From positions 80,063-144,062 of the forward strand of contig NZ_UAPQ01000011.1 in NCBI RefSeq assembly GCF_900444995.1: a DNA stretch of 64,000 nt. The letters run 5' to 3'. A program made the translations under genes and the position numbers. The notes beneath the pieces were generated by a model that was not told the origin of the DNA, searched no databases, and saw only the letters and a list, made by a program, of their open reading frames with translations. The stretch is from Actinomyces bovis. GTDB taxonomy: Bacteria; Actinomycetota; Actinomycetes; Actinomycetales; Actinomycetaceae. Every line of letters begins with the position of its first letter. The stretch's first letter is position 1. Shown here piece after piece: positions 60,211 to 64,000 of this stretch.

Positions 60211-61263
60211 TCAGACGTACTGGCGGGCAATAGCGGTGGCTTGCTCGGCGTAGCCCCCAAAGAGGTGCACATGGATCATCACCAAGTGCAGTTGATGCAG
60301 TGCCACCCGCTCGCGCCAGCCTGCCGCCAGAGGCGAGACCTCGTTGTACGCCCCCACGATCCGCTCTAGGTGCCGCTGCCCAAAGACCCCCAAAGCGGCC
60401 AGGTCAGTTTCTGCATGTGCCCCTTGCGCCAGCGGGTCGATCAGCACCCCTACTACCTCGCCGCGCCGCCACACCCGCTCCCCAGTATCAGCCCCAGCAC
60501 TGGCGCTGTCGGATGCGGCCGCTGCCCAGCTGGTTCGAGCTCCGGCGGTACCATCCCGGCCAGCCACCGCCCGGCCAACTCCCACCCAGCCAGGCGCCGC
60601 CTTAGTCCCGCCGGCAGGGACCATTACCTGTGGCCCTTGACCAGCCCGGCCCTGGGCCCACTCGGCGACCTCCGGTGCTGGTACCCACAGCACATTCCCG
60701 CACCACAGATCCCCGTGCGTGCGTGCCACCGCCACCTTGTCGCCACGGGTCTGCGCCCCCTCACGCACCAGCACAGGCTGCTCGCTGTCAAAGTCACCAT
60801 TGGCTAACCGGGCACACACCCGCTCCAACAAACCAGCCTGAGCGGCGCTGAGCACACCTCGGTCCCGGCTGGGCCCGATGTACCGCCCCACCCGGTCCTC
60901 CGCATAGAAGACTCCCCAGCTGCGCGGCGCTCCTGCTTCAACCTCATTTGGCCGCAGGCGGATATCCGAGCGCCCCATCCTTGTATGCCCATCCCAACCT
61001 GGAGGCGCCGCCCCAAAAGCTGGCGCCCCGGCAGCATGTGTGACAGCGAGCGCCCGCCCAAAAGCCTCTGCGGCCTGCGCTGTCACTTCAGTGGTGGTCA
61101 GCCGTGGCTCCTCCAACCAGCCTTCCCCGGTGCGGGTTGGTACCACCAGGGCGCCGCCCTCGGGCATGGCTTGCGCTAGCCACTCCAGTCCTTGGGCTTC
61201 CAGCCGCGCTGAGCCAGGGAATTCGTCGTGCTTGCGGACCAGGTCACCATCCCAAAGGCTCAT
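60211..61263 (-). CDS. Fructosamine kinase-like phosphotransferase
   Basis: About 350 residues from ATG 61263, preceded by GGGAGG; a GTG at 61344 would add 27 weakly structured residues. APH-like kinase fold with the catalytic loop ARTHGDLWCGNVLW and the metal-binding VLIDPLAQGAHAETDLAAL typical of fructosamine/ketosamine kinases that repair glycated proteins. The two motifs are separated by an unusually long insert of about 80 residues rich in Ala/Gly/Ser. The ATP-binding N-lobe is short. Divergent from pheA. Confidence 0.87.
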   Translation of the reverse strand: MSLWDGDLVRKHDEFPGSARLEAQGLEWLAQAMPEGGALVVPTRTGEGWLEEPRLTTTEVTAQAAEAFGRALAVTHAAGAPAFGAAPPGWDGHTRMGRSDIRLRPNEVEAGAPRSWGVFYAEDRVGRYIGPSRDRGVLSAAQAGLLERVCARLANGDFDSEQPVLVREGAQTRGDKVAVARTHGDLWCGNVLWVPAPEVAEWAQGRAGQGPQVMVPAGGTKAAPGWVGVGRAVAGRDGTAGARTSWAAAASDSASAGADTGERVWRRGEVVGVLIDPLAQGAHAETDLAALGVFGQRHLERIVGAYNEVSPLAAGWRERVALHQLHLVMIHVHLFGGYAEQATAIARQYV

Positions 61264-61370
61264 GCCAGCATCCTCCCATCCGAGTTGCGCTGCGCCGCGC
61301 CCACACTCCCGGGTGTCGGCACTTGGCGCATTTGCCAGGCTCACCCCGCCGTCCCGCTACGCTCAAGGCT

Positions 61371-62330
61371 ATGAGCGACACCGCCAAATGGTCCTTCCTG
61401 GGTCCCACCGGCACTTTCTGTGAGATGGCTTTGCGTCAGGTTGCCCCCACCGCTGCCGACGGCGAGCTGGCCGTGGACCTGGACCCCTGTCAGGACGTGC
61501 CCACTGCGCTGGATCGTGTCCGTGAGCGCAGGGCTGAGGCTGCCGTTGTTCCTATTGAGAACTCCATCGAGGGTGGGGTCAATGCCACTTTGGACAACTT
61601 GGTGGCGGGTGCTCCTCTGGTGATCGCCGCTGAGGTGGCGGTGCCTATTGCTTTTGTGCTGGCGGGCCGCCCGGGTACGCAGCTGGATGAGGTCGCCGCG
61701 ATCTCTACCCACCCGCATGCTTGGGCGCAGTGCCGCAATTGGGTGCACACCAATTTGCCGGAAGCCAGCTATGTGCCCGGCACTTCTACCTCCGCACCTG
61801 CGAAGGCTCTGGCCGCCAGCGCGTCACCGCTGCCTTTCCAAGCAGTCCTGTGCAATCCACTGGCCGCTAAGAGTTACGGGTTGGAGGTGATCGCTGCCGG
61901 AGTGGCGGATAACCCCGACGCCGTTACGCGCTTTGTGAAGGTCACTCGCCCTGGCCAGGTCTGCGCGCCAACGGGCGCCGACAAGACCACTCTGCTGGTG
62001 CAGGCTCCTTATGATCGCGCTGGCGCCTTGCTGGATATGTTGTCGCAGTTCGCTGCGCGCGGCGTGAATCTGACCCGCATTGAGTCGCGCCCGGTCGGAG
62101 ATTCTTTGGGGCGCTATCGCTTCTCTATTGATGTGGAGGGGCATATTCGTGATGAGCGCGTGGCTGCGGCTTTTATTGGCTTGCACCGCACTTGCCCGCT
62201 GGTGCGTTTTTTGGGTTCCTATCCCCGCCTGGACGGTCGTCCGGTAGTGGTGCCTGCGGGCACTAGCGACAAGGATTTCACGGTGGCGCGGGCTTGGTTG
62301 GCCGAGGTGCTGGAGGGGCGGGGCCTCTAA
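61371..62330 (+). CDS. pheA: Prephenate dehydratase
   Basis: 319 residues from ATG 61371 (MSDTAKWSFLGPTGTFCEMA); the open frame extends to 61104, inside the divergent kinase gene. Converts prephenate to phenylpyruvate. PDT motifs: FLGPTGTFCEMAL, VVPIENSIEGGVNATLD and the catalytic Thr-Arg-Phe in NPDAVTRFVKV. A C-terminal ACT domain (GALLDMLSQFAARGVNLTRI, ESRPVG) binds Phe for feedback control. The product would be aminated by an aromatic aminotransferase such as the one at 46686. Confidence 0.96.
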   Translation: MSDTAKWSFLGPTGTFCEMALRQVAPTAADGELAVDLDPCQDVPTALDRVRERRAEAAVVPIENSIEGGVNATLDNLVAGAPLVIAAEVAVPIAFVLAGRPGTQLDEVAAISTHPHAWAQCRNWVHTNLPEASYVPGTSTSAPAKALAASASPLPFQAVLCNPLAAKSYGLEVIAAGVADNPDAVTRFVKVTRPGQVCAPTGADKTTLLVQAPYDRAGALLDMLSQFAARGVNLTRIESRPVGDSLGRYRFSIDVEGHIRDERVAAAFIGLHRTCPLVRFLGSYPRLDGRPVVVPAGTSDKDFTVARAWLAEVLEGRGL

Positions 62331-62356
62331 GGGGTGCGGACTCGCCTGGGGTGCAC

Positions 62357-63886
62357 CTAGGCCCGGTGTATCACTTTGTGGCGCGGCAGTCGGGAGGCGG
62401 CCAGCACGCCCAGCGCTAGGAATCCGGCACCCAAGAACATTGGCACGCGCGCTCCGGCCGCAAAGTCCTTGGCCAAGACTTGCGCGGCTATTTCACGGGC
62501 GGGGGCGGGAAGTTGTGCCGCTGTTCCACTGCCTTGCTCCAGGGCCGCAATTACGGAGCCAGCCGACGGCGCCAGCGAGTCCTCCAAAGCGGTGGACACC
62601 TGTGCGGGCACATGCTGTCCTGCCAGCGGTTGCGCCAAGGTGCCAGAGGCCGCCGAGTTGACTGAGGCCGCCATGACGGTGGCAATCACCGCCACGCCTA
62701 GCGCCGAGCCGAGCTGACGCACCGTGGATTGGGCGGCTGAGCCTTGACCGGACTGGGATGGGGGCACGTCGATCAGAATTGTGCTGGTCAGCTGTGCGGA
62801 GGCTAGGCCTAGGCCGGTCCCGTAGATCACCAGCGGCACTACTACCTGCCAGATTGGCGTGTCGGCGCGCAGCAGCAGCGCCAGCACACCCACGCCTAGG
62901 GTCTCAAGGATCAGGCCCGTGGTGGCGACCGTGGCCGCCGTCGTCGCCTGCGACAGTGGTGCGGCTACGGCGCCGGAGAGGAAGGCTCCGGCTGCCATTG
63001 CCGCCAGCACCCAGCCTGCGCCCACGGGGCTGAGTGAGCGCACGTTTTGCAGATATAGCGGCAGTACGAACAGCAGCCCGAACTCACCTATGGCTACTGT
63101 CATCGCCGCGAGGTTGCCCCAGGCGAAGGAGTGTAGGCGTAGCAGGTTGAGGTCCAGCATTACCTCGCGGTTTGCGGCGGCCCGCCGCAGCTCCACGACG
63201 ACGAAGCCTGTCAGCAGTAGGATGCCCAGCCCCAGGCCTAGGGTGGCAGGGGATATGGGCCAGGCGGAGGACCAGTGTCCCGCTAGGGGTTTCCACCAGC
63301 CCAGGCTGCGTCCTTCGATTAGCCCAAAGACCACTCCGCCCATGCCCAGGGCGGAGAGCAGGAGGCCTGGTAGGTCGAAGCCGCTGTGGGTGGTGCGGTT
63401 GGAGTCTTCGCGTGTTTGGGGCACCCAGAGCCAGGCGCCCAGGCAGATCAGGGCGATTAGTGGCAGGTTGATGCCGAAGATCCAGCGCCAGGAGAAGGTG
63501 TCGGTTAGCCATCCGCCGGCTAGGGGGCCGACGGCGGCGGATCCGGCGATGGTCGCGCCCCAGATGCCGAAGGCGGCGGCGCGTTCGCGGCCCCGGAAGG
63601 TGGCGTTGACGGTGGACAGGGTGGAGGGCAGCACCATGGCTCCGCCTAGGCCCTGGGCTGCGCGGGCGGCTATGAGGGCGGCGGCGTTAGGGGCTACTCC
63701 GGCCAGCAGGGAGCCGAGGCCAAAGACTGCCAGGCCAGCGCCCAGGATGGTGCGGCGGACTACGCGGTCGCCTAGGCGGCCGGTGGTGATGAGTAGGGCC
63801 GCGAAGATCAGGTTGTAGACGGTGGTGACCCATTGGGCTTGGGTGAAGCTCAGGGGGAGGCGTTGCATCATGGAGGGCAGGGCCAC
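62357..63886 (-). CDS. DHA2-family MFS drug transporter, N-terminus interrupted
   Basis: EmrB/QacA-like 14-helix proton antiporter. Visible motifs: TGRLGDRVVRRTILGAG (motif A), RAAQGLGGAMVLPSTLS (motif B), GPLAGGWLTDTFSWRWIFGI (motif C). The given frame starts at GTG 63886 and begins in the middle of helix 1. In the same frame, residues upstream read ALGVLAASVSLIVIDGTIVN, exactly the missing first helix, but they are preceded by a TGA at 63952-63950 where this family usually has Trp (PNR-stop-RALG). Upstream of that the frame is Pro-rich and open to the window end. The gene is therefore either a pseudogene by nonsense mutation, starts at a non-standard codon, or carries a sequencing error. 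Convergent with pheA. Confidence 0.8.
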   Translation of the reverse strand: MALPSMMQRLPLSFTQAQWVTTVYNLIFAALLITTGRLGDRVVRRTILGAGLAVFGLGSLLAGVAPNAAALIAARAAQGLGGAMVLPSTLSTVNATFRGRERAAAFGIWGATIAGSAAVGPLAGGWLTDTFSWRWIFGINLPLIALICLGAWLWVPQTREDSNRTTHSGFDLPGLLLSALGMGGVVFGLIEGRSLGWWKPLAGHWSSAWPISPATLGLGLGILLLTGFVVVELRRAAANREVMLDLNLLRLHSFAWGNLAAMTVAIGEFGLLFVLPLYLQNVRSLSPVGAGWVLAAMAAGAFLSGAVAAPLSQATTAATVATTGLILETLGVGVLALLLRADTPIWQVVVPLVIYGTGLGLASAQLTSTILIDVPPSQSGQGSAAQSTVRQLGSALGVAVIATVMAASVNSAASGTLAQPLAGQHVPAQVSTALEDSLAPSAGSVIAALEQGSGTAAQLPAPAREIAAQVLAKDFAAGARVPMFLGAGFLALGVLAASRLPRHKVIHRA

Positions 63887-64000
63887 GTTGACGATGGTGC
63901 CGTCGATGACGATTAGGGAGACTGAGGCGGCCAGGACGCCTAGTGCCCGTCAACGGTTGGGGTCGGGCTGGGGGTGTCTGGGGTGGACTGGGGGTGCTGC

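Overview
The window is high-GC (roughly two thirds G+C by eye), densely coded DNA from an actinobacterium. The best fit is an Actinomyces-like member of the Actinomycetaceae. The evidence is the NUDIX/DUF6049 pair divergent from a CCA-adding enzyme (a near-origin arrangement in actinobacteria), DUF5926, DUF5129 and DUF2079 proteins, LAXTG-type sorting signals and frequent GTG/TTG starts. I see no rRNA, tRNA, CRISPR array or phage structural genes.

Left part (1-7.5 kb): a partial DUF6049 gene and a NUDIX hydrolase lie divergent from cca. Two secreted, wall-anchored enzymes follow, an ExeM/NucH-type nuclease and a 5'-nucleotidase. Together they could strip extracellular nucleic acid to nucleosides and phosphate.

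7.7-10.9 kb holds two consecutive cassettes. Each is a 428-residue AAA ATPase of the DUF4143 family with a PD-(D/E)XK-like C-terminus. Each is preceded by 23-nt tandem repeats, different in sequence but identical in period, and then by a shared non-coding element. The conserved non-coding DNA beside diverged proteins makes this one of the most interesting loci here.

10.9-18.9 kb is housekeeping and envelope: CcdA plus a DsbA-like thioredoxin, flotillin plus NfeD, two coupled CrcB fluoride channels, a DUF2079 membrane protein and a CycA-type amino acid permease.

19.1-24.8 kb is a compact minus-strand locus: an ABC exporter (ATPase and permease), a SAM methyltransferase and a class-III aminotransferase, then a histidine kinase and a NarL-type regulator. 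The enzyme pair recalls the tailoring steps of daptide-type RiPPs, but no dehydrogenase or convincing precursor is visible.

24.9-39.1 kb: a fused kinase-like/LPG-synthase-type membrane protein, a copper-export pair (copZ-copA), an alpha-galactosidase/ABC importer operon with a LacI-type operator, a GH16 enzyme and a LacI regulator. The last three probably form one galactoside-utilisation region.

39.2-48 kb: purB, a methyltransferase, hypothetical proteins, a WXG-like small protein paired with a large alpha/beta-hydrolase (candidate type VII secretion substrates), a PF04020 membrane protein and an aminotransferase.

48-64 kb: a YwiC-like protein, then a DUF559/AbiEi-type gene bracketed by two directly oriented 128-bp elements with 25-bp inverted ends (a third copy lies at 60.1 kb). 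After these come pgm, a RidA-family gene, DUF5129, DUF5926, a GT2 glycosyltransferase, a large membrane protein, a fructosamine-kinase-like gene, pheA and a DHA2 transporter whose 5' part carries an in-frame stop.
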